Source: Candidatus Aminicenantota bacterium
GTDB taxonomy: Bacteria; Acidobacteriota; Aminicenantia; Aminicenantales; UBA4085
Length of the DNA: 64,000 nucleotides
NCBI GenBank assembly: GCA_003141555.1
Contig: PLMN01000003.1
Location: forward strand, 1 to 64,000
Direction: 5' to 3'
In this document: piece after piece, positions 25,179-32,957 of the stretch
Numbering within the stretch: position 1 is the stretch's first letter
How the letters are laid out: each line of letters begins with the position of its first letter
Notes under the pieces: generated by a model
The model's database searches: none
What the model was told of the DNA's origin: nothing
The model's input: only the letters and a program-made list of their open reading frames with translations
Position numbers and translations under genes: made by a program

Positions 25179-25232
25179 GCGGGTCCCGGGAGCGCGGACG
25201 GCCTCCACGCTCCCGGGACCCGCCCGTTTTTT
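25179..25232 (+). terminator. Rho-independent terminator
   Basis: A perfect 16-bp stem (GCGGGTCCCGGGAGCG at 25179-25194 with its complement at 25208-25223) is followed by CCG and six T residues (25227-25232). It ends the DUF6569-type gene. Confidence 0.9.
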
Positions 25233-25252
25233 CATAAGCAAAAGATTGGGGT

Positions 25253-25258
25253 TATAAT
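25253..25258 (+). promoter_or_regulatory. -10 box of the two-component pair
   Basis: A perfect TATAAT lies 37 nt before the kinase start. The -35 region falls in the T-run of the preceding terminator and is poor. AAAGGAG at about 25266 is too far from the ATG to serve it. Confidence 0.4.
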
Positions 25259-25295
25259 AGACGGCAAAGGAGATGCCCTCGGGCGAACGACGACC

Positions 25296-27197
25296 ATGAA
25301 CGCGCCCCGCCTTTCGAATCACTTGAGGCTCCTGTTCATCCTCGCCGTTCTGGCGCCGTGCGCCGTCCTCGCCTTCCTCTCCATCCGCTCGATCGACCGC
25401 GAGGAGGCGTTCCTGGAGAAGCGCCTTCAGGGGGCGCTCGACGCCGAAGTCAGCCATGCGGTATCGCTCATCCGCGAGGACCTTGGCCGCGTCCAGGATG
25501 ACTTGACGGCCGGGGCGCCGTCGGATGTGGGGGCCGATCCCCGCGCCGCCCTCGCGGCCTGGAAGAAGGCCGCGCCGCTCGTGGGCGTTCCGTTTCTCCT
25601 GTCCTCCGACTTCAGGATCCTGTGGCCGACGCGGGACGCGTACCTGGCCCAGGACGACCTTGCGTTTCTGAACTGGAACCGGGATTTCGTGACGGATGCC
25701 AAGGCCACTCCGATTTATCAGAACGTGGCTTTGCTCTACAAGGACCGGATCCCGGCGCCGGTTGGGGCTCAAGCCGCGGCGCCAGCCGCGCCCGAGACGG
25801 GCAGTGGAAACAAGGAGGCCAAACCCAAGACCCAGGACTTCCGCGTCGAGCAGCAGGCCCTGGCCGAGTTCGAGCTAAGCGACTCGGCCCGTAAGCGAGT
25901 TTACGACGAAGCCGCGCGCCAGGGCCAGAAGGCGGTTTCGCGGACGGTCTCGCCCCAAGCCGGCCTCCCGGCGAAGCCCGCGGCCGCCGAGAGCCGGGCG
26001 GAATCGATCTACATCTCGGAGCCGCGGAAGTTCAGCGAGATCATCGCCGGCCGGGAGGCGGGGCTCATCCCCCGGTTCATCGACGACAAGCTGAGCCTGT
26101 TGTTCTGGAAGCGCCTCGCTTCCGGCCGGATCGTCGGCTGCGTCGCCGACGACGCCGCGGTCCGGTCCCGGATCCTGGTCCGCCTGCCCGATGTCGTCTC
26201 GCAGGGCCGGATCCTGACCGTGCTCGACGAGAACGGCCGCCCGCTCGTCTCGCCCTCCGGCCAGGACAGCCGGGACTGGCGCCGGCCGCTCGTGGCTCGG
26301 GAGGTCAGCGAGACGCTGCCCCGCTGGGAAGTGGCCGCCTATCCCACCGACCCCGGGGCGATGGCCTCGCAGGTCCGGGCGACCCGGCTGATGATGGCCG
26401 TCCTCATCCTGGCCCTGTTCGCCGTGATTGCGGCCGCGGGGGCCTGGATCCTCCACACGCTCCAAAGCGAGATGATCTTAGCCCGGCAGAAGACGACGTT
26501 CGTGACCAATGTCTCGCACGAGCTCAAGACGCCGCTGACCTCGATCCGGATGTTCTCCGAGATGCTCAAGGAGGGGCGGCAGCCCGACCCGGCCAAGCAG
26601 CGGGCCTATCTCGGCCTGATGGCCGCCGAGACCGGGCGGCTGACCCGGCTCATCAACAACGTCCTCGATTTCTCCAAAATGGAGAAGGGGAAGCGGGCCT
26701 ACGCCCGCAAACGCCTGGACGCCGGCGTCCTCGTCGAGGCCATTGTGGAGAGCGAGTGCGTCCGGCTCGAGCACGACGGGTTCGCGGTGTTCTTCGCGAA
26801 CGCCGCCGGCCCCGCGCCCGTGGAGGCGGACGAGGAAGCGCTTGAGCAGGCCGTCCTCAACCTGCTGTCCAACGCCGAGAAATACTCGGCCGGGACGAAG
26901 CGCATCGAGGTCGAGATCGGCCGGGCGGACGGGAGAATTCGGATCGACGTCAAGGACCGCGGGATCGGGATCCCGGCGGCCGAAGCGAGCAAGATCTTCC
27001 GCGAATTCTACCGCGTGGACCGGACGCTCGCCGCCCCGGTCTCCGGGTCGGGCCTGGGGCTGACTATCGCCCGCCGGATCGCGCGCGACCAAGGCGGCGA
27101 CGTCGAATACCGGCCCCGGGAGGGCGGCGGGAGCGTCTTCCGGATCACGCTCCCCGAAGCGGCGAAGAGGGAAGCGAAGGCGGAGGCGAAGCCGTGA
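25296..27197 (+). CDS. Membrane sensor histidine kinase
   Basis: The 633-aa protein has a first transmembrane helix near residues 12-30, a long extracytoplasmic region to about 365 (with an Ala/Lys-rich linker near 150-180), and a second helix (MMAVLILALFAVIAAAGAWIL). No HAMP domain is evident. HisKA has SHELKTPLTSIRMFSEML (H about 408) and the HATPase domain has NLLSNAEKYS (about 525), KDRGIGIP and GSGLGLTIARRI. It is a PhoR/BaeS-type kinase with an OmpR-type partner overlapping its 3' end by 4 nt. Confidence 0.92.
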   Translation: MNAPRLSNHLRLLFILAVLAPCAVLAFLSIRSIDREEAFLEKRLQGALDAEVSHAVSLIREDLGRVQDDLTAGAPSDVGADPRAALAAWKKAAPLVGVPFLLSSDFRILWPTRDAYLAQDDLAFLNWNRDFVTDAKATPIYQNVALLYKDRIPAPVGAQAAAPAAPETGSGNKEAKPKTQDFRVEQQALAEFELSDSARKRVYDEAARQGQKAVSRTVSPQAGLPAKPAAAESRAESIYISEPRKFSEIIAGREAGLIPRFIDDKLSLLFWKRLASGRIVGCVADDAAVRSRILVRLPDVVSQGRILTVLDENGRPLVSPSGQDSRDWRRPLVAREVSETLPRWEVAAYPTDPGAMASQVRATRLMMAVLILALFAVIAAAGAWILHTLQSEMILARQKTTFVTNVSHELKTPLTSIRMFSEMLKEGRQPDPAKQRAYLGLMAAETGRLTRLINNVLDFSKMEKGKRAYARKRLDAGVLVEAIVESECVRLEHDGFAVFFANAAGPAPVEADEEALEQAVLNLLSNAEKYSAGTKRIEVEIGRADGRIRIDVKDRGIGIPAAEASKIFREFYRVDRTLAAPVSGSGLGLTIARRIARDQGGDVEYRPREGGGSVFRITLPEAAKREAKAEAKP

Positions 27198-27886
27198 AAG
27201 AGATGATTCTCGTCGTCGAGGACGACCCGGCCATCCTGACCGGGCTCGAGGATTTGCTCGAGGGCGAAGGATTCGAGGTCAGGTCGGCCCGGGACGGGAT
27301 CGCCGCCCTGAAGGCGTACCGGGCCGAACCACCCGCCCTCGTCCTCCTCGACGTCATGATTCCGCAGCTGAGCGGCCTCGATGTCTGCCGGGAGATCCGG
27401 AAAAAGGACGCCCTGACGCCCATCCTGATGCTGACGGCCAAGGGCCAGGAAGTGGACAAGGTGGTGGGCCTCGAGCTGGGGGCCGACGATTATATCGTCA
27501 AGCCGTTCGGCGTCGGGGAGCTCGTCGCCCGCGTCCGGGCGGCCCTGCGGCGGGCGGCAGCCCGAGCGACCAAGGCGCGCGACGCCGGCCCGATCGAGTT
27601 CGCCGACGTCCGGATCGATCCGAAGACGTTCACCGGGACCAAGAGCGGCAGGAGCTTCGCGGTGACCGCCCGGGAGATCGAGTTGCTCCGTTTTTTCGCG
27701 GCGCGCGCCGGCGAAGTCGTCGATCGCTCCACCCTCCTCGACGAAATCTGGGGCGTCCGGTATGAGGGCACGACCCGGACTCTCGACCAGCACATCGCCA
27801 AGCTGCGGCAGAAGATCGAGGACAACCCCGCCGCGCCGCGCTTCATCCAAACGGTCTACGGCGTCGGCTACCGCTTTTCCCCTTGA
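27194..27886 (+). CDS. OmpR-family response regulator
   Basis: The 230-aa protein has an N-terminal receiver domain (VVEDDPAI, phospho-acceptor in LLDVMIPQ near D53, VKPFG) and a C-terminal winged-helix DNA-binding domain (FAVTAREIELLRFF, then TRTLDQHIAKLRQKIE and VYGVGYRF). It is the partner of the preceding kinase. The GTG start overlaps the kinase stop; an ATG three codons later is possible. Targets are unknown; the next operon is the large beta-propeller gene. Confidence 0.93.
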   Translation: MKEMILVVEDDPAILTGLEDLLEGEGFEVRSARDGIAALKAYRAEPPALVLLDVMIPQLSGLDVCREIRKKDALTPILMLTAKGQEVDKVVGLELGADDYIVKPFGVGELVARVRAALRRAAARATKARDAGPIEFADVRIDPKTFTGTKSGRSFAVTAREIELLRFFAARAGEVVDRSTLLDEIWGVRYEGTTRTLDQHIAKLRQKIEDNPAAPRFIQTVYGVGYRFSP

Positions 27887-27909
27887 TCCCCCAGGAGAAA
27901 GGCTGAGGG

Positions 27910-27938
27910 TTGAGACCCGATCCCTATTTCTATATAAT
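27910..27938 (+). promoter_or_regulatory. Strong sigma-70-type promoter for the beta-propeller gene
   Basis: TTGAGA at 27910-27915, 17-bp spacer, TATAAT at 27933-27938. The predicted start is near 27945, where an 18-codon frame begins with ATG. The main gene starts 164 nt further on. Confidence 0.65.
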
Positions 27939-27944
27939 TCGCCC

Positions 27945-28001
27945 ATGTCCCGCGCGCTTCGCGGAAGAATCCATCTCGTCACGGCGTCTAAGAAGTGGTG
28001 A
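27945..28001 (+). CDS. Possible 18-aa leader peptide
   Basis: An ATG at the predicted transcription start opens an 18-residue frame (MSRALRGRIHLVTASKKW, then stop). It is basic and has no ribosome site, so if translated it would be from a leaderless 5' end. It could be chance; it is listed because its start coincides with the predicted +1 of a strong promoter. Confidence 0.25.
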   Translation: MSRALRGRIHLVTASKKW

Positions 28002-28108
28002 AAACGTCTACCCTCGCGTCCATCCATCCGGCCCGTCCCGCCTTCGCGGCGCGCCGCGGCCGGAAATTTCCTTTCGTATCCCAATACAACCCAACAAGGA
28101 GGTCTGCC

Positions 28109-31100
28109 TTGAGCCCTAAAGCGCGTACGATCATCCGCTTCGCGGTCTTGGCGGCGTTCGTCCTGGCGATGTCCGGCCCGTTCTTCTCCCAGAACGCCGG
28201 CCCGGAGGCGAGCTTCGTCAAGGACCTGAAGTGGCGTAACATCGGCCCGGCCAACATGACCGGACGCATTTCGGCATTCGACGCCCTGGACAGGGATTTC
28301 ACCCAGGTCCTGATCGGCGGCGCGTCGGGCGGCGTCTGGAAATCGGTGAATGCCGGGACGACCTGGGAGCCCATCTTCGAGAAATACGGCACGTCGTCCA
28401 TCGGCGACGTGGCTTTTTTCCAGAAGGATCCGAATATCATCTGGGTGGGCACGGGCGAGGAGTGCGTTCGAAACAGCGTCGAGTGGGGCGACGGCGTCTA
28501 TAAATCCACCGACGGGGGCAAGACCTTCACCCGCATGGGCCTGGAGAACACCCAGACGATCGGTCGGGTGCTTCCCCATCCGACCGATCCGAACATCTGC
28601 TACGTCTCGGGCGCCGGCCATCCCTGGGGTTACACCGGGGACCGCGGCCTGTTCAAGACGATCGACGGTGGCAAGACCTGGCAGAAGCTCGGGGGCGGAC
28701 TTCCGAACGACGGCAAGGCGGGGGCCATGGACTGCGTCATGGACCCCGGCAATCCCGACGTCCTCTACGTCACCTTCTGGCAGCGGCTCCGCCAGCCGTG
28801 GCGCTTCGATTCCGGCGGCCCGGGCGGCGGCATCTATAAATCCACCGATGCCGGCAAGACCTGGAAGAAGATGACCAAGGGCCTGCCGACCGGCGATTTG
28901 GGCCGCGTCGGGATCGCCATCTCCCGGTCCAATCCCAAGGTCCTGGGGGCGGTGGTCGAGGCGAGCTTCCAGCCCGCGCGCCAGATCAGCACGCCCGAGG
29001 GCATGAAGGAAAATCCAGATTTCAAGAACATGGCCAAGCTCGGCACGGGGATCTACCGGTCCGAGGACGGCGGCGAGACTTGGATGTTCATGAACCGGAC
29101 GAACAGCCGCCCGTTCTACTACAGCCACATCTTCATCAACCCCCTCGACGACAAGCTCGTCTATTATTTGTCGGAAAGCCTGCAGTACTCCGAGGACGGC
29201 GGCCGGACGCTCAAGACCATCCCCGGCCTGCACCCCGACTACCACGCCCTGTGGCTCGATCCGACCAACAGGAACCGGTTCTACGTCGGCCAGGACGGCG
29301 GGGCGGCCCTGACCCACGACCACGGCAAGACGTTCATCTACTTCGATAACCTGGCCTTCTCCCAGTTCTACGCGGTGAGCGCCGACATGCGCGACCCGTA
29401 CTACGTCTACGGCGGCCTCCAGGACAACGGCACGTGGGGCGGCCCTTCGATGAGCCGCGAGGGCTCGATCCTGACCGACTTCTGGTTCAACATCGGCGGC
29501 GGCGACGGGTTCCACACCCAAAACGACCCCGTCGACTGGAAGACGGTCTACTGTGAGAGCCAGGGCGGGTCGGTTCAACGGGTGAACGCCGAAACGCGGG
29601 AGGCCCGGTCGATCCGTCCGACCCAGATGAACATCGTCAACTTCAAGGACATCTTCCCCAACGCCCCCGCTCCGGCGGCGGGCGGGCCCGGCGGCCCAGG
29701 CGGCCAGCGCGGGCAAGGCGGACAGGGCGGCCAGACGGCCCAGCCTCCGGCCCAGGGACAGCCGGGCCAACCTCCGGCGGCGGGCGGCCAGCGGGGTCAG
29801 GGTGCCGGCCAGACCGGCGCCGCGGGCGGTCCTCTCGGCGGCGGCCAGCGGGGCGGCCCGTTCCGGTTCAATTGGAGCACGCCGATCCTGCTTTCGTCCC
29901 ACAACCCCACGACCCTCTATTTCGGGGGCAACTACCTGTTCAAGTCGGTGGACCGGGGCGACCATTGGATGATCGTCAGCCCCGACCTCACGACCAACAA
30001 CCCCGATAAGAACAAGCCGAGCGGCGGCCTGACGATCGAGAACACCGGGGCCGAAACGCACTGCACGATCATCACCGTCTCGGAATCGCCGATCCGGCCC
30101 GGCCTGCTCTGGGTGGGCACGGACGACGGCAATGTCCAGATCTCGCGCAACGACGGCGGCACGTGGACCAACGTCCGGCTGAACGTGGCCGGCGTCCCGG
30201 CCAACACCTGGGTGAGCCGCGTGGCGGCCTCCCGCTTCGACGAGGGGACGTGCTACCTTTCGTTCGACGGGCACCGGAGCGACGACTTCAAGCCCTACGT
30301 CTTCAAGACGACGGACTACGGCAAGACCTGGACCAGCATCTCGGCCAATCTGCCGGACGGCGGCCCGGTCTACTGCGTCACCGAGGACCTGAAGAACAAG
30401 AACCTCCTCTTCGTCGGCACCCAGTTCGCGGTGTTCTGCACCCTCAACGGCGGCAAGTCGTGGACCAACCTGTCGCTCAACGCGCCGACCATGGCTTACC
30501 ACGACCTGATCATCCATCCCCGGGACAACGACCTGATCGCCGCGACCCACAGTCGGGGCATCTGGATCCTGGACGACATCTCGGCCCTCCAGCAGGCGAC
30601 CGACACCGTCCTCGGCGGCGACGCGTTCCTGTTCGCCAACAGCCGGCCGGCCACGCGCTGGCTCCGCCTCGGCCGGGGCGGCTACAGCCGCGGGAACCTC
30701 TACTTCAAGGGCGAGAACCCGCCGACCGGGGCCCTGATCCATTACTATCTCAAGGACAAGCCGGTCGGCCCGGTGACGATCGAGATCATGGACGTGACCG
30801 GCCAGCAGAAAGCCACCTACACGATCGACAATCCAAAGACCGGGATCAACCGGCTCATCTGGGACTTCCGCTTCGATCCGGCCCCGAGCATGGTTCCGGG
30901 CGCCATCAGTGCGATGAAGGCCCAGATCACCACCATTGCCGGCCGGGGCGAGCTGAATGACGAGCAGCGGGCGGCCGTCCAGGATGCGCTCAAGCAGTTC
31001 GACGCCGTCGGGGCGAACTATCGCAAGGCCCAGGAAATCCAGCAGGGCGTCATGCAGATGCTGGGCATGGGCGGAGGCGGCGGATTCGGAGGAGGCGGCG

Positions 31101-31234
31101 GCATGGGCGGCCGGGGCGGCATGGGTGCGAGCGTCGCGGATCCCGGCGTCTACGCCGTGAAGATGACGGTCGGCGGCAAGACGCTGACCGGCAAGGTCGC
31201 GGTCCGCCAGGACCCGATGCTCGACGGGAATTAA
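28109..31234 (+). CDS. Secreted VPS10/sortilin-type BNR beta-propeller protein
   Basis: The 1,041-aa protein has a signal peptide (about residues 1-30), then many BNR/Asp-box repeats (forms of SxDGGKTW: STDGGKTFTRM, TIDGGKTWQKL, STDAGKTWKKM, SEDGGETW, TTDYGKTWTSI, LNGGKSWTNL). These build one or two beta-propellers as in VPS10/sortilin-like and glycosidase-like exported proteins. A Gly/Gln/Pro-rich insert (about residues 555-620) separates the halves, and a Gly-rich run lies near the C-terminus. The TTG start is chosen because AAGGAGG lies 6 nt upstream and the signal peptide follows at once. The role is probably binding or degradation of extracellular polymers; the substrate is unknown. Confidence 0.85.
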   Translation: MSPKARTIIRFAVLAAFVLAMSGPFFSQNAGPEASFVKDLKWRNIGPANMTGRISAFDALDRDFTQVLIGGASGGVWKSVNAGTTWEPIFEKYGTSSIGDVAFFQKDPNIIWVGTGEECVRNSVEWGDGVYKSTDGGKTFTRMGLENTQTIGRVLPHPTDPNICYVSGAGHPWGYTGDRGLFKTIDGGKTWQKLGGGLPNDGKAGAMDCVMDPGNPDVLYVTFWQRLRQPWRFDSGGPGGGIYKSTDAGKTWKKMTKGLPTGDLGRVGIAISRSNPKVLGAVVEASFQPARQISTPEGMKENPDFKNMAKLGTGIYRSEDGGETWMFMNRTNSRPFYYSHIFINPLDDKLVYYLSESLQYSEDGGRTLKTIPGLHPDYHALWLDPTNRNRFYVGQDGGAALTHDHGKTFIYFDNLAFSQFYAVSADMRDPYYVYGGLQDNGTWGGPSMSREGSILTDFWFNIGGGDGFHTQNDPVDWKTVYCESQGGSVQRVNAETREARSIRPTQMNIVNFKDIFPNAPAPAAGGPGGPGGQRGQGGQGGQTAQPPAQGQPGQPPAAGGQRGQGAGQTGAAGGPLGGGQRGGPFRFNWSTPILLSSHNPTTLYFGGNYLFKSVDRGDHWMIVSPDLTTNNPDKNKPSGGLTIENTGAETHCTIITVSESPIRPGLLWVGTDDGNVQISRNDGGTWTNVRLNVAGVPANTWVSRVAASRFDEGTCYLSFDGHRSDDFKPYVFKTTDYGKTWTSISANLPDGGPVYCVTEDLKNKNLLFVGTQFAVFCTLNGGKSWTNLSLNAPTMAYHDLIIHPRDNDLIAATHSRGIWILDDISALQQATDTVLGGDAFLFANSRPATRWLRLGRGGYSRGNLYFKGENPPTGALIHYYLKDKPVGPVTIEIMDVTGQQKATYTIDNPKTGINRLIWDFRFDPAPSMVPGAISAMKAQITTIAGRGELNDEQRAAVQDALKQFDAVGANYRKAQEIQQGVMQMLGMGGGGGFGGGGGMGGRGGMGASVADPGVYAVKMTVGGKTLTGKVAVRQDPMLDGN

Positions 31235-31264
31235 GAAGCGAACGAGACGGATTTTTCGCCCTGT

Positions 31265-31300
31265 CCCCGGCGCCCACCGCGCCGAGAGCGGGGGCTTTTT
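31265..31300 (+). terminator. Rho-independent terminator after the beta-propeller gene
   Basis: CCCCG...CGGGG with an inner GCGC/GCGC pair forms a two-part stem, followed by CTTTTT at 31295-31300. Confidence 0.75.
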
Positions 31301-31459
31301 AATTGGTGACAGTAACCTGATTTCCGAATTGTTTTAGATAAAGCATTGAAAATTAGTAAGATATAGGAGTCCTTGGACAATCTTTGCTTAAGCTAAAAGT
31401 AGAATTCCCTTCTCAAATATGTAAATAAATTCGGAAATCAGGTTACTGTCACCGATTTA
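31301..31459. mobile_element. MITE-like element, TCGGTGACAGTAACCTGATTTCCGAAT terminal repeats
   Basis: About 28-bp inverted ends (left AATTGGTGACAGTAACC..., right its complement ending in GTCACCGATTT) enclose roughly 100 bp of AT-rich unique DNA with no reading frame. The same ends occur near 54.1 and 57.5 kb. It lies exactly between two convergent genes. Confidence 0.75.
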
Positions 31460-31702
31460 TTAGGGGGCGGCGTTCTTGAATTTCACGTACATCGCACAGC
31501 CGATCCCGACAAGGACGCGGGCGACGAAGCAGAAAAGGCCGACCGTGCCCGAGGCGAACAGCCTGGGGACAATAAGCGTCGCCGCGGCGAGGACGACGAT
31601 GACGATCCGGCCGCGTTCTTCCGCGGCCAGGAACCCCCGGACGATGAAGAAGCCGGCGATGACGTTGGCGATGAGCGCATAGGGGATCGGGATGATCGTC
31701 AA
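31460..31702 (-). CDS. Small hydrophobic membrane protein
   Basis: An 80-aa protein with about three transmembrane segments (LIANVIAGFFIVRGFL, IVIVVLAAATLIV, GLFCFVARVLVGIGCAMYV) and a short basic tail. The TTG start overlaps the stop of the upstream DUF362 gene (TTGA), a coupling signal that supports this start. I do not recognise the family. Its stop codon abuts the MITE-like element. Confidence 0.6.
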   Translation of the reverse strand: MTIIPIPYALIANVIAGFFIVRGFLAAEERGRIVIVVLAAATLIVPRLFASGTVGLFCFVARVLVGIGCAMYVKFKNAAP

Positions 31703-32835
31703 TACGATTCTCGGTCCGGCGCCGCCTTCCCCTTCCGGTCGCCGTACGCCTGGAAGAGCCGGCCCCATTCCGATTCGACCAGCCAGCGCTTGTAGATGCG
31801 CCCTTCCTTGAACGGCCAGTGGATTACGTCGTGGTAGAAGAACGAATAGAAGCTGCCGAGATAGAGGAGCGGCGGCCGGGTCAGGAGCTTCTGGAAAACG
31901 CGTGTCGGCCCGAACCAGGTGACCCAGCCGGCGAATCTGTGGAAGGACGGGCCGACGCGGAATCCCCAATTCTCGGCGGCTGCGCCGGGATCGCCCGCAA
32001 TTTCGATCTCCTCGGGGCGCCCCACGCCCAGCCCCGCCTCATGGGCCAGGCGGATGTAGGGGATGGACATGGGGTCGAAGCCCATCATCTTCGAGGCCAC
32101 GGCGTCGATCGCCACCTGGTCGGCCGAGGCGAGGAGGACGTCCTTCCGCACGGGCTTCATGATGCGCGGCCCCGGGCCGTTGCCGGCCATCGTGGCGTCC
32201 ATGAGGCAGAACAGCCCGGGGTGAATCTCTTTTTGGATGGCCAGCAGGTCCACGAGCGTCTCGTGGATATGGGTGTGCGTCTGGTGGCGCTTGTGGCTCA
32301 GCAGCCCTCCGAAGGCGTTCTTCATCGCCCCCGTCGTCGTCGTATAGATGTGGCACTTCGCCGTGGGCAGGTGGACGATGTTCTTCCCGGGGAGGAAATC
32401 GGGGATCGGGACGCTCTCGCCATAGATCCTGTCGAGGATGAGCATCTTCGCCTTCGGCCGGTACGGAATCCACTTCATATCCTCGTCCCGGAAATTGAAC
32501 TTAACCGGGATGCCGTAGGCGTCGAAGATGGGTCTGTAATGGTTCAGGTCCTCGCCCTTGAAGGCATCCGTCACCTCGGTCTTGTTCTGGACGCACGTGA
32601 GCCCGCCGAACCCGTGCTTCCGGAGCGCCAGGATGGCGCCTTCGAGCTGCCAGGGTGTGGTGTTGGCCGATGGGAACGGATAGTGCCAGCTGATGTTGTC
32701 CTTGATGATGGTCGGGGCGGCCTTGTCGAGCGCCCCCGGCCCGCCGCCGAGCTCGAACGCCCGGACGACGTCCTCGAGAACCGAGGCCGGGGTCGTGCGC
32801 AGGACCGCGACTTTCGCCTTGCTCATGCCCCTCAT
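31699..32835 (-). CDS. DUF362 domain protein
   Basis: The 378-aa protein matches the DUF362 family over most of its length (NIVHLPTAKCHIYTTTTGAMKNAFGGLLSHKRHQTH and VLLASADQVAIDAVASKMMGFDPMSIPYI are typical blocks). Members are cytosolic proteins often fused to ferredoxin domains; this one has no 4Fe-4S cysteine motif. The function is unknown. A second ATG three codons in is a possible start. It is coupled to a small membrane protein and lies after the pyrophosphatase terminator. Confidence 0.8.
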   Translation of the reverse strand: MRGMSKAKVAVLRTTPASVLEDVVRAFELGGGPGALDKAAPTIIKDNISWHYPFPSANTTPWQLEGAILALRKHGFGGLTCVQNKTEVTDAFKGEDLNHYRPIFDAYGIPVKFNFRDEDMKWIPYRPKAKMLILDRIYGESVPIPDFLPGKNIVHLPTAKCHIYTTTTGAMKNAFGGLLSHKRHQTHTHIHETLVDLLAIQKEIHPGLFCLMDATMAGNGPGPRIMKPVRKDVLLASADQVAIDAVASKMMGFDPMSIPYIRLAHEAGLGVGRPEEIEIAGDPGAAAENWGFRVGPSFHRFAGWVTWFGPTRVFQKLLTRPPLLYLGSFYSFFYHDVIHWPFKEGRIYKRWLVESEWGRLFQAYGDRKGKAAPDRESY

Positions 32836-32882
32836 TATCTTATTTAGGTGGCAGGCAAGGCAATACCGGAATTCGGGCTAAT

Positions 32883-32912
32883 AAAAAAGGGGGCGGCGCT
32901 GCCGCCGCCCCC
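32883..32912 (-). terminator. Rho-independent terminator of the pyrophosphatase gene
   Basis: Read on the minus strand, GGGGGCGGC and its complement form a 9-bp stem with a short loop, followed by TTTTTTAT. It ends the hppA transcript. Confidence 0.85.
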
Positions 32913-32931
32913 TATAAGAGCAGGGAAATAA

Positions 32932-32957
32932 GGAAATCAGGTTACTGACACCGAATT
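32932..32957. repeat. Solo end of the TCGGTGACAGTAACC repeat family
   Basis: GGAAATCAGGTTACTGACACCGAATTC is a single arm of the terminal repeat seen in the elements at 31.3 and 57.5 kb, with one base missing. It lies between the pyrophosphatase stop and its terminator. Confidence 0.7.

Noticed and set aside
25273-25298. An 8-codon frame overlapping the kinase start (ATGA) after AAAGGAG.
   Set aside because: The ribosome-site-like run touches the ATG with no spacing, so translation is unlikely.
27008-30742. A 1,244-codon open frame on the minus strand opposite the kinase, regulator and beta-propeller genes.
   Set aside because: Low-complexity Arg/Gly/Val/Asp composition with no domain, and the plus strand carries well-supported genes; it is a product of GC-rich codon bias.
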